A stretch of 64,000 nucleotides of DNA from Rhizobiaceae bacterium (GCA_019635775.1 JAHBYU010000001.1:248001-312000), one strand, 5' to 3'; shown: positions 48,512 through 58,171, counted from the stretch's first letter. Notes: a model not told the origin generated them from the sequence alone. A program made the numbers and translations.

Positions 48512-49063
48512 TTGCTCGAAGAGGTCGCGCGTGCCGCCAGCGCCAGAGCTGGCATCATCCCGTGCCACGATTTCGGATCGGTTCACACCGGGAAGATCGG
48601 GTACACGGATTGCGAGGTCAGACTGTCCATCGAAACGTGGCAGGACGCCTGGTATTTGCGGATCATGGCGATTCACAGCCGGGGGCGAAGTTTTCGACGT
48701 ACCCGCGTGGTAAAGTGGGCCTACAGCCTGGAAGGACCGCACGATCTTGCGGCGACTATCGAAGAATTCGAACTGCTGGCCAAATTCCCGCCTGCCGTTT
48801 CGCTGCAAGACAGGCGAGGTCCGCTCGGGCGTATGTTCGACCGATTGATCCGGCGACGTCATTATGGACGCTACGACCTCAAGTCGCCGATCGACGTCCA
48901 GCCGCCAGTCGACGTCAGCGTCGAGATCAACGCGTTTGGCGGCGGGCCGGACATTTCCTTTTGCGCCCGAACGCGATCGCAGGGATTCATACTCGCCCAG
49001 ATGCCGCATGATGCCGTGGGCGCCATTCTGCGTGTCTTGAAGGACTATCGAAAGCGAAGCTAA
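48512..49063 (+). CDS. Hypothetical cytoplasmic protein
   Basis: Unrecognised protein, 183 aa, no signal peptide or membrane segment. The TTG at 48512 has GGAG seven to eight bases upstream; no ATG is available near the N-terminus. Codon third positions are GC-rich in this frame as in neighbouring genes, better than in the overlapping minus frame. The sequence mixes beta-like stretches (EVRLSIETWQDAWYLRIMAIHS) with a basic middle (RLIRRRHYGRYDLKSPIDVQP). It follows a terminator and is convergent with the ThDP-enzyme gene. The call that it is coding is moderate. Confidence 0.65.
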   Translation: MLEEVARAASARAGIIPCHDFGSVHTGKIGYTDCEVRLSIETWQDAWYLRIMAIHSRGRSFRRTRVVKWAYSLEGPHDLAATIEEFELLAKFPPAVSLQDRRGPLGRMFDRLIRRRHYGRYDLKSPIDVQPPVDVSVEINAFGGGPDISFCARTRSQGFILAQMPHDAVGAILRVLKDYRKRS

Positions 49064-49132
49064 GGCGAGGACGCGGCCTCCGTTCAGTCCGCCCAGCGAT
49101 ACCAAGGGTGCTCAGACGCCCGTTTCCTCGCG

Positions 49133-50782
49133 TTATTTTCCCTCCCTGATCTGGGTCAGCGTCCTTGTCGGCGTGATGGCCTCTGGATCGAGCCTGACCT
49201 CGATGATCGAGGGCTGGCCGCTTGCCCGGGCGCGTTCGAAGGCCGGAGCGAAATCCGACGTTTCTTCCACCGTCTCGCCGTGGCCGCCAAAGGCACGTGC
49301 ATAGGCGGCGAAGTCCGGGTTTTTCAATGTCGTTCCCGACACGCGGCCCGGATAGTCCCGCTCCTGATGCATGCGGATGGTGCCGAAGATGCCGTTGTTG
49401 AGGATCACCACGATGATCGGCAGGTCGTACTGAACCGCGGTTGCGAACTCTTGGCCGTGCATCAGGAAATCGCCATCGCCAGCCCAGACGATGATTTCAC
49501 GCTCCGGAAACACGCTCTTTGCCGCGACGCCTGCCGGCAGGCCGTAGCCCATCGAGCCGGAGGTCGGTGCAGCTTGCGTGTTGAAGCGGCGATAGCGGTG
49601 GAAGCGATGCATCCACGTCGCGAAATTGCCCGCGCCGTTGCAGATGATGGCATCCTCCGGCAGAACCCCTTCGAGGTAATTCATGATAGGGCCCATATGC
49701 ACCTTGCCCGGTCCCGTGGCAGGTGGCGTGGACCACTCCAGATAGCTCTGGTGCAGTTGTTCCGTCCGGTTCGCCCAGATCGGCGTCTTCGTCGGTGCGA
49801 TTGCAGACAGCGCTTCGGCGAAGGAGGCGGGGGTGGCGTTGATCGCAACTGTGGGCCGAAAGACGCGCCCCAGTTCTTCCGGGTCGGGATAAACGTGCAC
49901 CAGCATCTGGTCGGGGTAGGGGCTCTTCAGCAAGGTATAGTCCGAAGAAGGCATCTCGCCAAAACGACAGCCGACGAGGAGCACGAGGTCGGCCTTCTTT
50001 ATATAGTCACCAAGCTTCGGGTTGATGCCGATCCCCACGTCGCCGGCGTAGCTTGGATGTAGCTGGTCGCAGAGAGCCTGCCGGCGGAAGCTGCACCCTA
50101 CGGGCAGTGCCCAGCGTTCCAGCGAAGCGCACATCTGTTTCACGGCGTCCTGCGTCCAGCGCGTTCCGCCGATGATGACGAAAGGACGCTCCGCCTTCTC
50201 AAGCAAGGAGCGCAGCGCCTCCATTTCGGGCTCGCCGGGCCGCGTGGCGACTGGCGTGAAGGGTAGCGGCAAGGGCGCTTCGACCTCATCCCTCAGCATG
50301 TCCTCCGGCAGCGAGATCACCACGGGGCCGGGACGTCCGGAAGTGGCGACGGCAAAGGCGCGGGTTACCAGTTCGGGGATTCGGGCAGCGTCGTCTATCT
50401 CGACCACCCATTTGGCGATGTCGCCATAGAAGCGCTTGTAGTCGACCTCCTGAAACGCCTCACGTTCCTTGATGCCACGCGCAATCTGCCCGATGAACAG
50501 GATCATCGGGTTGGAATCCTGGCGCGCTATGTGCAATCCGGCCGAAGCGTTGGTCGCACCTGGACCACGCGTGACGAAGCAGATGCCTGGGCGACCCGTA
50601 AGCCGGCCTTCGCAGTCCGCCATCATGGCGGCCCCGCCTTCCTGTCGGCAGACGACATTCCTTATCTTGGAATCGTGCAAGGCATCGAGAACGGCAAGAT
50701 AGCTTTCCCCGGGTACGCTGAAGATGCGCTCGACGCCGTTGGCCTCCAGCGTGTCGACGATCAACTGTCCGCCTGTTCTCAT
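49133..50782 (-). CDS. Thiamine-diphosphate-dependent enzyme, acetolactate synthase-like
   Basis: 549-aa enzyme with the three ThDP-enzyme domains. The N-terminal PYR domain has the cofactor-activating Glu in CRQEGGAAMMA (about 45-55). The central TPP domain M covers about 195-330. The C-terminal PP domain carries the Mg/ThDP motif starting GDGDFLMHGQE and ending VVILNN (about 433-463). It lacks a close match to oxalyl-CoA decarboxylase N-terminal sequence. It could decarboxylate a 2-oxo acid or perform carboligation; the substrate is unknown. Its ATG overlaps the stop of the CoA-transferase gene by one base (TGATG), so the two are translationally coupled. Confidence 0.88.
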   Translation of the reverse strand: MRTGGQLIVDTLEANGVERIFSVPGESYLAVLDALHDSKIRNVVCRQEGGAAMMADCEGRLTGRPGICFVTRGPGATNASAGLHIARQDSNPMILFIGQIARGIKEREAFQEVDYKRFYGDIAKWVVEIDDAARIPELVTRAFAVATSGRPGPVVISLPEDMLRDEVEAPLPLPFTPVATRPGEPEMEALRSLLEKAERPFVIIGGTRWTQDAVKQMCASLERWALPVGCSFRRQALCDQLHPSYAGDVGIGINPKLGDYIKKADLVLLVGCRFGEMPSSDYTLLKSPYPDQMLVHVYPDPEELGRVFRPTVAINATPASFAEALSAIAPTKTPIWANRTEQLHQSYLEWSTPPATGPGKVHMGPIMNYLEGVLPEDAIICNGAGNFATWMHRFHRYRRFNTQAAPTSGSMGYGLPAGVAAKSVFPEREIIVWAGDGDFLMHGQEFATAVQYDLPIIVVILNNGIFGTIRMHQERDYPGRVSGTTLKNPDFAAYARAFGGHGETVEETSDFAPAFERARASGQPSIIEVRLDPEAITPTRTLTQIREGK

Positions 50783-51963
50783 CAGTCCTTGTCCTCCAGT
50801 TCCGCCAGGATCTCGGCGGTATGCTCGCCCAGACGTGGTGACGGACGCCCGTAGGCGAGCGGCGTTGCCGTCATCACCATTGGGGAACGCACCGAGGGCA
50901 ATCGATTTCCGTGGTCGTCGGCGAGGTCCATGCGCATGCCGCGCGCCATCACCTGCGGGTCAGCGAACATTTCGCCGATCGTGTTGATCGGGCTTGCCGG
51001 AACGCCTGCCGCATCCAGCTGCGCCAGCAGAGCATCTCGTTCGAATGCCGCAAGCGCGCCGACGATTTTCTCGCGCAGGGAAACGCGGTTGGCGACGCGC
51101 GCGGCGTTGGTTGCGAAGTCGGGGGCCTGCGCCAGTGCGTCGAGCCCGACGACCCTGCAGAATTTCTGGAACTGTCCGTCATTGCCGACCGCGAGAATGA
51201 AGTGGCCGTCGGCAACCGGCAGGACCTCATAAGGAGCAATGTTCGGATGGGCGTTGCCCATCTGCACGGGTGACTTTCCAGAGACGAGATAGTTCAGGTT
51301 CTGGTTGGCGAGCACGGATATCTGCGTGTCGAACAGCGCCATGTCGATGTGCTGGCCCTGCCCAGACGCCTGCGCGTGGCGCAGCGCTGCCTGGATGGCG
51401 ATCACCGAATAGAGCCCGGTGAAGATATCGGTCACGGCGACGCCGACCTTTTGCGGCTCGCCGCCGGCCGGGCCGGTGATCGACATCAGGCCGGACATGC
51501 CCTGGATGATGAAATCGTAGCCCGCGCGCGGCGCATACGGGCCATCCTGTCCAAAGCCCGTTATCGAGCAATAGACGAGCTTCGGATTGATCTTCTGCAG
51601 GCTGTCGAAGTCGAGACCGTATTTCTTCAATCCGCCGAGCTTGAAGTTCTCGATCAGTACGTCCGCCGAGGCCACGAGTTTCCGGACGGTTTCGGCGCCT
51701 TGCTGGGTCGAGAAGTCGACGGCGATCGAGCGCTTGCCCCGGTTGCATGCGTGATAGTAGGCGGCGGACAGGTTCTCGCCATCCTGTCCGGTCACGAAGG
51801 GTGGACCCCATTTGCGTGTGTCGTCGCCGCCATCCGGGCTCTCGACCTTGATGACATCAGCACCGAGGTCGGCCAGCAATTGGCCCGCCCAGGGTCCCGC
51901 GAGAATGCGGGCAAGTTCGATAACGCGTATGCCGTTCAGTGGTGGTTGAGACATTTGAGCCAC
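50782..51963 (-). CDS. CaiB/BaiF family (class III) CoA-transferase
   Basis: 393-aa enzyme of the formyl-CoA/succinyl-CoA transferase family, which moves CoA between carboxylates through an Asp acyl intermediate. Family marks: GIRVIELARILAGPWAGQLLADLGADVIKVE at the N-terminus, NRGKRSIAVDF (about 74-84), and TDIFTG near 178-183, whose Asp (about 179) is the expected nucleophile. The start is a GTG at 51963 or an ATG three codons on. It is coupled by one-base overlap to the ThDP enzyme gene, suggesting activation and cleavage or decarboxylation of one acid. Substrate unknown. Confidence 0.9.
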   Translation of the reverse strand: MAQMSQPPLNGIRVIELARILAGPWAGQLLADLGADVIKVESPDGGDDTRKWGPPFVTGQDGENLSAAYYHACNRGKRSIAVDFSTQQGAETVRKLVASADVLIENFKLGGLKKYGLDFDSLQKINPKLVYCSITGFGQDGPYAPRAGYDFIIQGMSGLMSITGPAGGEPQKVGVAVTDIFTGLYSVIAIQAALRHAQASGQGQHIDMALFDTQISVLANQNLNYLVSGKSPVQMGNAHPNIAPYEVLPVADGHFILAVGNDGQFQKFCRVVGLDALAQAPDFATNAARVANRVSLREKIVGALAAFERDALLAQLDAAGVPASPINTIGEMFADPQVMARGMRMDLADDHGNRLPSVRSPMVMTATPLAYGRPSPRLGEHTAEILAELEDKD

Positions 51964-52060
51964 GATTTGTTCGGTTGGGAGCCGTTTATCAGGTCTGCCG
52001 TTCCGATGTAACCGGAATGGGCTGCGCCAGCCCGCCGCAGGCTGTTCCTATTCAGGGCTC

Positions 52061-52993
52061 CTATACAGGGAGCGTGCTCTCCAGCCAGTCTCTGAATCCT
52101 GCCATGATGATGTCCCGATTCAACTCGTTCAGGCTCTCGTGACGCGTTTCGGCATAAACCGTTGAAACGAGATTCGAAAAGCCCATTCGTCTGAGCCTGC
52201 GCTCCAACTGCTTCACGGCCTTTCCGCCCCCGGTGGCGGGGTCCATCTCGCCGCCGACGAGATTTAACGGCAGGCTGCGCGGCACAGCCGCGAAGTTGCG
52301 GTCGTCGGCGCCCGAGAAGACAAAATCGAACAGGTCCTGCCAGAGCGATACGGACGCATCCCATCCGCACAGCGGGTCGTCGATATATTTGCGAACTTCC
52401 GCCGGATCGCGTGACAGCCAGTCGAAAGGGGTCGCATGGCCGGTTATCTGCTTTCCCCATGCCTGGAAGGTGAGGCGAGGCAACAGGCGTGACGGCACAT
52501 CGGAGCCGAGACGGAACCTTTCCCAGGCAAGGATGGTCTGCGCCACCCGTCCGAGCAGGCCAGCGGAGAAATTGGCGTTCCATATCGCCGCAGCGTGAAC
52601 GTCCTGTGGGTGGCGCAGCAGATAGTTTGCCGCGATGAGTCCACCCATCGAATGACCGAAAACGACAATCGGCAAGCCGGGATTTTCGGCGCGGATCAGG
52701 TCGTGGATGGCGGCGACGTCCGCAACTACCTTCTCCTTGCCCGTCGGGGTGCCGAAACGCCCCGGCGGCGCGTCCGGCGCCGTGGTGAAGCCGTGGCCTC
52801 GATGGTCGTGGGCGTAGCTGTGGATGCCGTAGCCGGCGAGGAAATCCGCAAACCTCTCGTAGCGGGCCGCATGCTCCGCCAGCCCGTGATTGATCTGCAG
52901 CGCCGCGCGGGGCCGACCCTCGGCGCGCCGGACATACAGGTTGAGCGTCGCACCGGTCGGCGAGCCGACCGGTCTTGGCGCGTCAAACCCCAT
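52061..52993 (-). CDS. Alpha/beta hydrolase, monoacylglycerol lipase/lysophospholipase-like
   Basis: 310-aa serine hydrolase with no signal peptide. Catalytic triad candidates: nucleophile Ser in GHSMGG (113-118), Asp in GGEMDPATGG and His in ETRHESLNE near the C-terminus. The N-terminal half has INHGLAEHAARYERFADFLA, the oxyanion block of monoglyceride lipase/PldB-type enzymes. Stands apart by 97 bases from the CoA-transferase gene upstream in reading direction of the next unit, so an operon link is uncertain. Substrate, a short or medium ester, is inferred from family only. Confidence 0.88.
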   Translation of the reverse strand: MGFDAPRPVGSPTGATLNLYVRRAEGRPRAALQINHGLAEHAARYERFADFLAGYGIHSYAHDHRGHGFTTAPDAPPGRFGTPTGKEKVVADVAAIHDLIRAENPGLPIVVFGHSMGGLIAANYLLRHPQDVHAAAIWNANFSAGLLGRVAQTILAWERFRLGSDVPSRLLPRLTFQAWGKQITGHATPFDWLSRDPAEVRKYIDDPLCGWDASVSLWQDLFDFVFSGADDRNFAAVPRSLPLNLVGGEMDPATGGGKAVKQLERRLRRMGFSNLVSTVYAETRHESLNELNRDIIMAGFRDWLESTLPV

Positions 52994-53008
52994 CGGGTCG
53001 GTTCGCGG

Positions 53009-53239
53009 CTACTTGATCAACTGGGTGACGCGGGATTCCTTCCAGGACCGCCGCAGCATTGCCCAGACGCTGCCCCCGGTTGCCATCCCGAGCACATAGA
53101 CCACGATGAAGAGGATCGTCAGCGGCGATCTGATGCTGAAGCCCAGAAAGGCGACGGTCACGACCTGCAGATTCTGAAACGCGAAGATCAGGAACGCGAT
53201 TGCGATCACGGCGATCACGGCCAAGTGGAACCAGCGCAT
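53009..53239 (-). CDS. LapA-domain (DUF1049) small inner-membrane protein
   Basis: 76-aa protein with two membrane segments (about 5-20 and 38-58) joined by the NLQVVTVAFLGFSIRSPL block typical of the LapA/DUF1049 family, and a basic C-terminus (RRSWKESR). In E. coli LapA/LapB regulate lipopolysaccharide assembly; no lapB is nearby. The gene precedes the hydrolase gene by 15 bases on the same strand and may be co-transcribed with it. Confidence 0.82.
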   Translation of the reverse strand: MRWFHLAVIAVIAIAFLIFAFQNLQVVTVAFLGFSIRSPLTILFIVVYVLGMATGGSVWAMLRRSWKESRVTQLIK

Positions 53240-53369
53240 GTTACCCTCTCCTTGCTGCTGGACGGACGCTTCCCCAGGGCGTGCCTGCAGAAACGATGAA
53301 GCAAGTGCAGCTTCACAATTATACGCTAGAGGTTTCCGGCATTTCTGTCAGCAGCCAACGGAGCGCGTC

Positions 53370-53397
53370 TTGCAGGCTGGTTCTGCCGGCTTATATA
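53370..53397 (+). promoter_or_regulatory. Sigma70-type promoter for the YadG/YadH-like exporter
   Basis: TTGCAG (53370-53375) and TATATA (53392-53397) are spaced by 16 bases, in a 228-base gap between divergent genes and 71 bases before the first start codon. Confidence 0.5.
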
Positions 53398-53467
53398 GGC
53401 TTTCACCTCCCGGCGTTCCCGATGGCTTTCGTTCGGGTGCGCGCAAGCCGCAAAACGAGCCGGTCCC

Positions 53468-54394
53468 ATGCAATCCGCAATCTCCATCGCCAACCTGTCG
53501 AAGACGTATGCCTCGGGTTTCGAAGCGCTGAAGAACATTGACCTGGAGATCCGGCATGGCGAGATATTCGCCCTGCTTGGGCCGAATGGTGCAGGCAAGT
53601 CTACGCTGATAAACATCGTGTGCGGAATCGTCAGGCCCGGCGAGGGCAGGGTGCTCGCTGACGGCCACGACATCGAGACCGATTTTCGCGCCGCCCGGTC
53701 GCTGATCGGGCTTGTTCCACAGGAACTGACCACCGATGCGTTCGAAACGGTCTGGGCGACGGTGAGCTTCAGCCGCGGCCTGTTCGGCAAGCCGAAGAAC
53801 CCAGCCTATATCGAGCGGATCCTGCGCGACCTGTCTCTATGGGACAAGAAGGACAGCAAGATCATCACACTCTCGGGGGGCATGAAGCGTCGGGTGATGA
53901 TCGCCAAGGCGCTTTCGCACGAGCCTCGCATTCTGTTCCTCGACGAGCCGTCGGCAGGCGTCGACGTCGAGCTTCGACGGGACATGTGGGAGGTGGTACG
54001 CCGACTGCGCGAGTCGGGCGTCACCATCATCCTGACAACGCACTACATCGAGGAAGCCGAAGAGATGGCCGATCGGGTGGGCGTCATCAACAAGGGCAGC
54101 CTGGTCCTCGTCGAGGAAAAGAGCGAGTTGATGCGCAAGCTCGGACGCAAGGAACTGACGCTGCAACTGCAAAACCCGATCGAGCGCCTGCCGGTAAGCC
54201 TTGCGGACTTTTCGCTCGACCTCTCCGAAAACGGCGAGGAACTCACCTATGTCTACGACACGCAGGGCGAGCGCACCGGCATTACGCGGCTCTTCAAGGC
54301 GCTGGAAGCGGAGGGCATAAGGTTCCGCGACCTGGCGACCAAGCAGAGTTCGCTTGAAGAGATTTTCGTCAATCTTGTGAGCCGCAAATCATGA
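53468..54394 (+). CDS. ABC-2 type exporter ATP-binding protein (YadG-like)
   Basis: 308-aa ATPase: Walker [10 protein letters not shown] at 38-46, signature LSGGMKRRV near 136-144, Walker [17 protein letters not shown] near 156-171. A C-terminal extension after about 220 is typical of ABC-2 exporters. The next gene, the ABC-2 permease, overlaps by four bases. The pair matches YadG/YadH, whose transported compound is unknown. No binding protein is present, consistent with export. Confidence 0.92.
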   Translation: MQSAISIANLSKTYASGFEALKNIDLEIRHGEIFALLGPNGAGKSTLINIVCGIVRPGEGRVLADGHDIETDFRAARSLIGLVPQELTTDAFETVWATVSFSRGLFGKPKNPAYIERILRDLSLWDKKDSKIITLSGGMKRRVMIAKALSHEPRILFLDEPSAGVDVELRRDMWEVVRRLRESGVTIILTTHYIEEAEEMADRVGVINKGSLVLVEEKSELMRKLGRKELTLQLQNPIERLPVSLADFSLDLSENGEELTYVYDTQGERTGITRLFKALEAEGIRFRDLATKQSSLEEIFVNLVSRKS

Positions 54395-55152
54395 ATTTCC
54401 ATGCGGTAAAGGCAATCTACAGGTTCGAGATGGCGCGCACCGGACGCACGCTGTTCCAGAGCGTTGTATCGCCGGTCGTCTCCACCTCGCTTTATTTCGT
54501 CGTGTTCGGGGCGGCAATCGGCTCGCATATCAGCGAAGTCGGCGGCGTCAGCTATGGCGCATTCATCGTGCCCGGCCTGATCATGCTTACGCTTCTGACG
54601 CAGAGCATCTCGAATGCGGCCTTCGGCATCTATTTCCCGAAGTTCACGGGCACGATCTACGAGCATCTCTCAGCACCGATCTCCTTTATCGAGATCGTGC
54701 TCGCCTATGTCGGGGCGGCCGCCACCAAATCCGTCATGATCGGCCTGATCATCCTTGCGACGGCGTTTCTGTTCGTGCCGTTGCATATCGAGCACCCGGG
54801 CTTCATGCTTCTGTTTCTCTTGCTGACGTCGGTGACCTTCAGTCTTTTCGGCTTCATCATCGGCATATGGGCGGACAGTTTCGAAAGGTTGCAACTGATC
54901 CCGCTGCTTGTCGTGACGCCGCTTACGTTCCTCGGCGGCAGCTTCTACTCCATCGACATGCTGCCGCCGGCCTGGCGCACCATCAGCCTTTTCAATCCCG
55001 TGCTTTATCTGGTCTCGGGCTTCCGCTGGAGTTTCTTCGGCGAGTCCGATGTCAGCGTGCCGGTCAGCCTTGGCATGACGCTGTTCTTCCTCCTCGCCTG
55101 CATGACCTTCGTCTGGTGGATCTTCCGGACAGGCTGGCGGATCAAGAACTGA
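54391..55152 (+). CDS. ABC-2 type exporter permease (YadH-like)
   Basis: 253-aa inner-membrane protein with six predicted segments and the ABC-2 signature region [20 protein letters not shown] (about 172-191) followed by [17 protein letters not shown] overlap with the ATPase gene shows coupling. It forms the channel with the partner ATPase; drug, lipid or polysaccharide export have all been seen in the family. Confidence 0.92.
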   Translation: MNFHAVKAIYRFEMARTGRTLFQSVVSPVVSTSLYFVVFGAAIGSHISEVGGVSYGAFIVPGLIMLTLLTQSISNAAFGIYFPKFTGTIYEHLSAPISFIEIVLAYVGAAATKSVMIGLIILATAFLFVPLHIEHPGFMLLFLLLTSVTFSLFGFIIGIWADSFERLQLIPLLVVTPLTFLGGSFYSIDMLPPAWRTISLFNPVLYLVSGFRWSFFGESDVSVPVSLGMTLFFLLACMTFVWWIFRTGWRIKN

Positions 55153-55246
55153 CAAAGGATACCGGGCACGCGTCAACCATTGCCGTTCTGCCCGCCATCG
55201 CCTAAATAGCGCGCAACTCTCCGTTCAGATCAAGGATATCGCGCGC

Positions 55247-56896
55247 GTGGCACGCCAGTTCATCTACCATATGTCCGGGCTCAACAAGGCCTACGGCACC
55301 AAGAAGGTGCTCGACAATGTTCATCTGTCCTTCTACCCGGACGCCAAGATCGGCATCCTCGGGCCCAACGGCTCGGGCAAGTCGACGATCCTGCGCATCA
55401 TGGCCGGACTGGACAAGGACTTCCAGGGCGAGGCATGGCTCGCCGAGGGCGCTACCGTCGGCTACCTCGCGCAGGAGCCGCAACTCGATCCCTCAAAGAC
55501 GGTATTCCAGAACGTCATGGACGGCGTTGCCAAGAAGACCGCGATCATCGACCGCTACAACGAGTTGATGATGAACTACTCCGACGAGACGGCCGAAGAG
55601 TCCGCCAAGCTGCAGGACGACATGGACCGCCTGAACCTCTGGGACCTCGAACAGCAGGTCGAGATGGCGATGGAGGCGTTGCAGTGCCCGCCGGGCGACT
55701 CCGAGGTCACCAACCTGTCGGGCGGTGAGCGCCGCCGCGTCGCGTTGTGCCGCCTCCTGCTCGAACAGCCGGACCTGCTGCTGCTCGACGAGCCGACCAA
55801 CCATCTCGACGCGGAGACGACGCAGTGGCTGGAAAAGCATCTGCGCGACTATCCCGGTTCCGTGCTCATCATCACCCACGACCGCTACTTCCTCGACAAC
55901 GTCACGGGCTGGATTCTCGAGCTCGACCGCGGCCGCGGCATCCCCTACGAGGGCAACTACACCAAATATCTCGACGCCAAGGCCAAGCGTCTCATTCAGG
56001 AGGGCCGCGAGGACGACGCCCGCCAGAAGGCGATCTGGCGCGAGCGCGAGTGGATCGCATCTTCGCCGAAAGCCCGCCAGACCAAGTCGAAGGCGCGTAT
56101 CAGCGCGTATGAAGACCTGCTGGAACAGGCGCAGAACCGCAAGCCGAGCGACACGCAGATCGTTATTCCGCTCAGCGAGCGCCTCGGCAACCGCGTCATA
56201 GAGGTTGAGGGGCTGAGCAAGGGCTTCGGCGACGAACTTCTGATCGAGGACCTGTCTTTCCGGCTCCCGCCGGGCGGTATCGTCGGCGTGATCGGTCCGA
56301 ACGGCGCGGGCAAGACCACCCTGTTCAAGATGTTCACCGGACATGAGAAGCCCGATGCCGGTAAGGTCTCCATCGGCGAGACCGTGAAGATGGGGTATGT
56401 CGACCAGAGCCGTGACGCGCTTGATCCCAACAAGACCGTCTGGGAGGAAATCTCGGGTGGGGCCGAGATCATCAAGCTCGGCAAGCACGAGGTCAATTCA
56501 CGCGCCTACTGCTCGTCCTTCAACTTCCGCGGCGGCGATCAGCAGCAGAAGGTCGGCAACCTTTCAGGCGGCCAGCGCAACCGCGTGCACCTGGCCAAGA
56601 TGCTCAAGAACGGCGGCAACGTCCTGCTGCTCGACGAGCCGACCAACGACCTCGACACGGAAACGCTCGGCGCGCTGGAAGACGCACTCGAAGCCTATGC
56701 CGGCTGCGCCGTCATCATCAGCCATGATCGCATGTTCCTCGACCGCATGGCGACCCACATGCTCGCCTTCGAAGGCGACGCGCATGTCGAGTGGTTCGAA
56801 GGCAACTTCGAGGACTACGAAAAGGACAAGGCCCGCCGCCTCGGTCCGGAAGCGATGGTCCCCCACCGCATGACGCACAAGCGGCTGACGCGGTAG
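55247..56896 (+). CDS. ettA: Energy-dependent translational throttle protein EttA (ABC-F)
   Basis: Cytoplasmic ABC-F protein, 549 aa, without membrane segments, that binds the ribosomal E site and gates the first steps of elongation according to ATP/ADP. It has two ATPase domains: Walker A GPNGSGKST near 39-47 with signature LSGGERRR near 158, and GPNGAGKTT near 350 with LSGGQRNR near 440. Between them are the arm region in domain 1 and the linker (about 240-310) with SPKARQTKSKARI. The start is a GTG at 55247 after AAGGA, giving the family N-terminus MARQFIYHMSGL. A strong terminator follows. Confidence 0.95.
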   Translation: MARQFIYHMSGLNKAYGTKKVLDNVHLSFYPDAKIGILGPNGSGKSTILRIMAGLDKDFQGEAWLAEGATVGYLAQEPQLDPSKTVFQNVMDGVAKKTAIIDRYNELMMNYSDETAEESAKLQDDMDRLNLWDLEQQVEMAMEALQCPPGDSEVTNLSGGERRRVALCRLLLEQPDLLLLDEPTNHLDAETTQWLEKHLRDYPGSVLIITHDRYFLDNVTGWILELDRGRGIPYEGNYTKYLDAKAKRLIQEGREDDARQKAIWREREWIASSPKARQTKSKARISAYEDLLEQAQNRKPSDTQIVIPLSERLGNRVIEVEGLSKGFGDELLIEDLSFRLPPGGIVGVIGPNGAGKTTLFKMFTGHEKPDAGKVSIGETVKMGYVDQSRDALDPNKTVWEEISGGAEIIKLGKHEVNSRAYCSSFNFRGGDQQQKVGNLSGGQRNRVHLAKMLKNGGNVLLLDEPTNDLDTETLGALEDALEAYAGCAVIISHDRMFLDRMATHMLAFEGDAHVEWFEGNFEDYEKDKARRLGPEAMVPHRMTHKRLTR

Positions 56897-56904
56897 GTTC
56901 AAAA

Positions 56905-56930
56905 GGCCGGGTGTTCACCCGGCCTTTTTT
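56905..56930. terminator. Bidirectional-capable terminator after ettA
   Basis: GGCCGGGTG (56905-56913), loop TT, CACCCGGCC (56916-56924), then six T residues (56925-56930). Four A residues before the stem (56901-56904) give a short T run for the minus-strand gene that ends at 56936. Confidence 0.92.
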
Positions 56931-56935
56931 CGCCC

Positions 56936-57352
56936 TCACTGAATCCGGCAACAGAACGGGAAGAACTGCCCGCCGAGCCCCGGCACTGCGGTGGGTGTGA
57001 TCGTGTAGTCGCGGACTGCGTCGCTCGGGTCGACGCAGCCGCCGGGTGTCGAGGCGATCGTTCCCTTGATGCCGTGACTGGTCTCGAACGCCCACGGGGC
57101 CGTCGACGAGAATGTCACGGTGCCCGGCGTCGTCTCGATGTCGTTTCCGGAAAAGGCGTCTATGAAGTTCGCTGCCATGCCGCTTTCGGCGCATCTCAAC
57201 TCGACCGCCCAGTTCGGTTCGAAACCCGAGCAGATCATTTTTTTGCCTTGCGGCACCAGTCCTTCGCAGGCGTATTCGTCGGCAACGGCGTGGGCTGAAA
57301 AAGCAGCGACCAGCGCTGTCGAAAGCAGCGCCATTCTAACAAAATCGGGCAT
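56936..57352 (-). CDS. Secreted small protein with EPNW motif (COG3650-like)
   Basis: 138-aa protein with signal peptide (about 1-24, cleavage after AHAVA). The ATG at 57352 is chosen because GAGGAG sits seven bases before it; an ATG seven codons upstream overlaps that site. The mature part has about six cysteines, including a CC pair near the C-terminus, and a CSGFEPNWAVEL block resembling the GxEPFW motif of COG3650-type periplasmic proteins. Function unknown. It converges with ettA at the shared terminator. Confidence 0.72.
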   Translation of the reverse strand: MPDFVRMALLSTALVAAFSAHAVADEYACEGLVPQGKKMICSGFEPNWAVELRCAESGMAANFIDAFSGNDIETTPGTVTFSSTAPWAFETSHGIKGTIASTPGGCVDPSDAVRDYTITPTAVPGLGGQFFPFCCRIQ

Positions 57353-57538
57353 GACGTTTCTCCTCGACGACATCCAGGCCCCGCCGAAAGCCTACGTCCA
57401 AACCCCTCGGGCGTAAAGCGAAGCCCCGTTTCAACGGTTCGCACGCTCAAACCATGATTTGCGTCAATCGCAACATTTATCTTTTGACTGGACGCGCCTC
57501 GCCATTGGCACCAATTGTGCCGAAAAGACGAGGCATAG

Positions 57539-58147
57539 ATGGTCGACCAAACTTTTTCCGAAGCCGCGCAGATCGTTCCCGCGCGCAAGCTCACGGCGAG
57601 GGCGAACACGCTCTATGCGGCCTTGAAAGGCACGTTCCAGACCGAGCCCGTCAACTCGCTGGCCTTGGGGTTCGATGGAATTACCGGTGATGTCCATGCG
57701 GGCCAGACGCGTCGCTCGGGCGGTCGCGAACCCTGGTATCCACGGGGCACTGAAATCCGCAACGAGCGGCAGCTTTCGATCGTCGCGCCTGACGAGCTTT
57801 CGATGATCGCCGAGCGCATGGGCCTGACCGGATTGAAACCAGAATGGATCGGAGCCAATCTCGCGCTCGAAGGGGTGCCGCATCTATCCATGCTGCCCGC
57901 CGGCACGATGTTGTTCTTCGCTGGCGGGGTCACGCTCAAGATCGACGGGCAAAACCATCCCTGCCGGCTTGCCGGGCGGTCCGTGGCCGAACATTCCGGC
58001 ATGGCTGACCGGGAGGCTGGCTCATTGCTGTTCGTGAAAGCGGCAAAGCGTCTGCGCGGTCTGGTCGGCTGGGTCGAGAAACCGGGAACGATCACAGCAG
58101 GCGAGGACGTGTCAGTGCGCTTGCCTGAGCAATGGATCTATGGCTAG
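57539..58147 (+). CDS. MOSC-domain protein
   Basis: 202-aa cytoplasmic protein. The MOSC fold (molybdenum cofactor sulfurase C-terminal) is recognised from ERMGLTGLKPEWIGANLALEGV and LPAGTMLFFAGGVTLKIDGQNHPCRLAGRSV; the Cys in NHPCR is the conserved position that could bind sulfur or a cofactor. An N-terminal extension of about 50 residues precedes it. Single gene between convergent/divergent neighbours. Members handle molybdenum cofactor, thiols or metal-sulfur transfer; no partner is nearby. Confidence 0.86.
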   Translation: MVDQTFSEAAQIVPARKLTARANTLYAALKGTFQTEPVNSLALGFDGITGDVHAGQTRRSGGREPWYPRGTEIRNERQLSIVAPDELSMIAERMGLTGLKPEWIGANLALEGVPHLSMLPAGTMLFFAGGVTLKIDGQNHPCRLAGRSVAEHSGMADREAGSLLFVKAAKRLRGLVGWVEKPGTITAGEDVSVRLPEQWIYG

Positions 58148-58171
58148 TTGCGTCGGCAAGGCCGATAGGCC

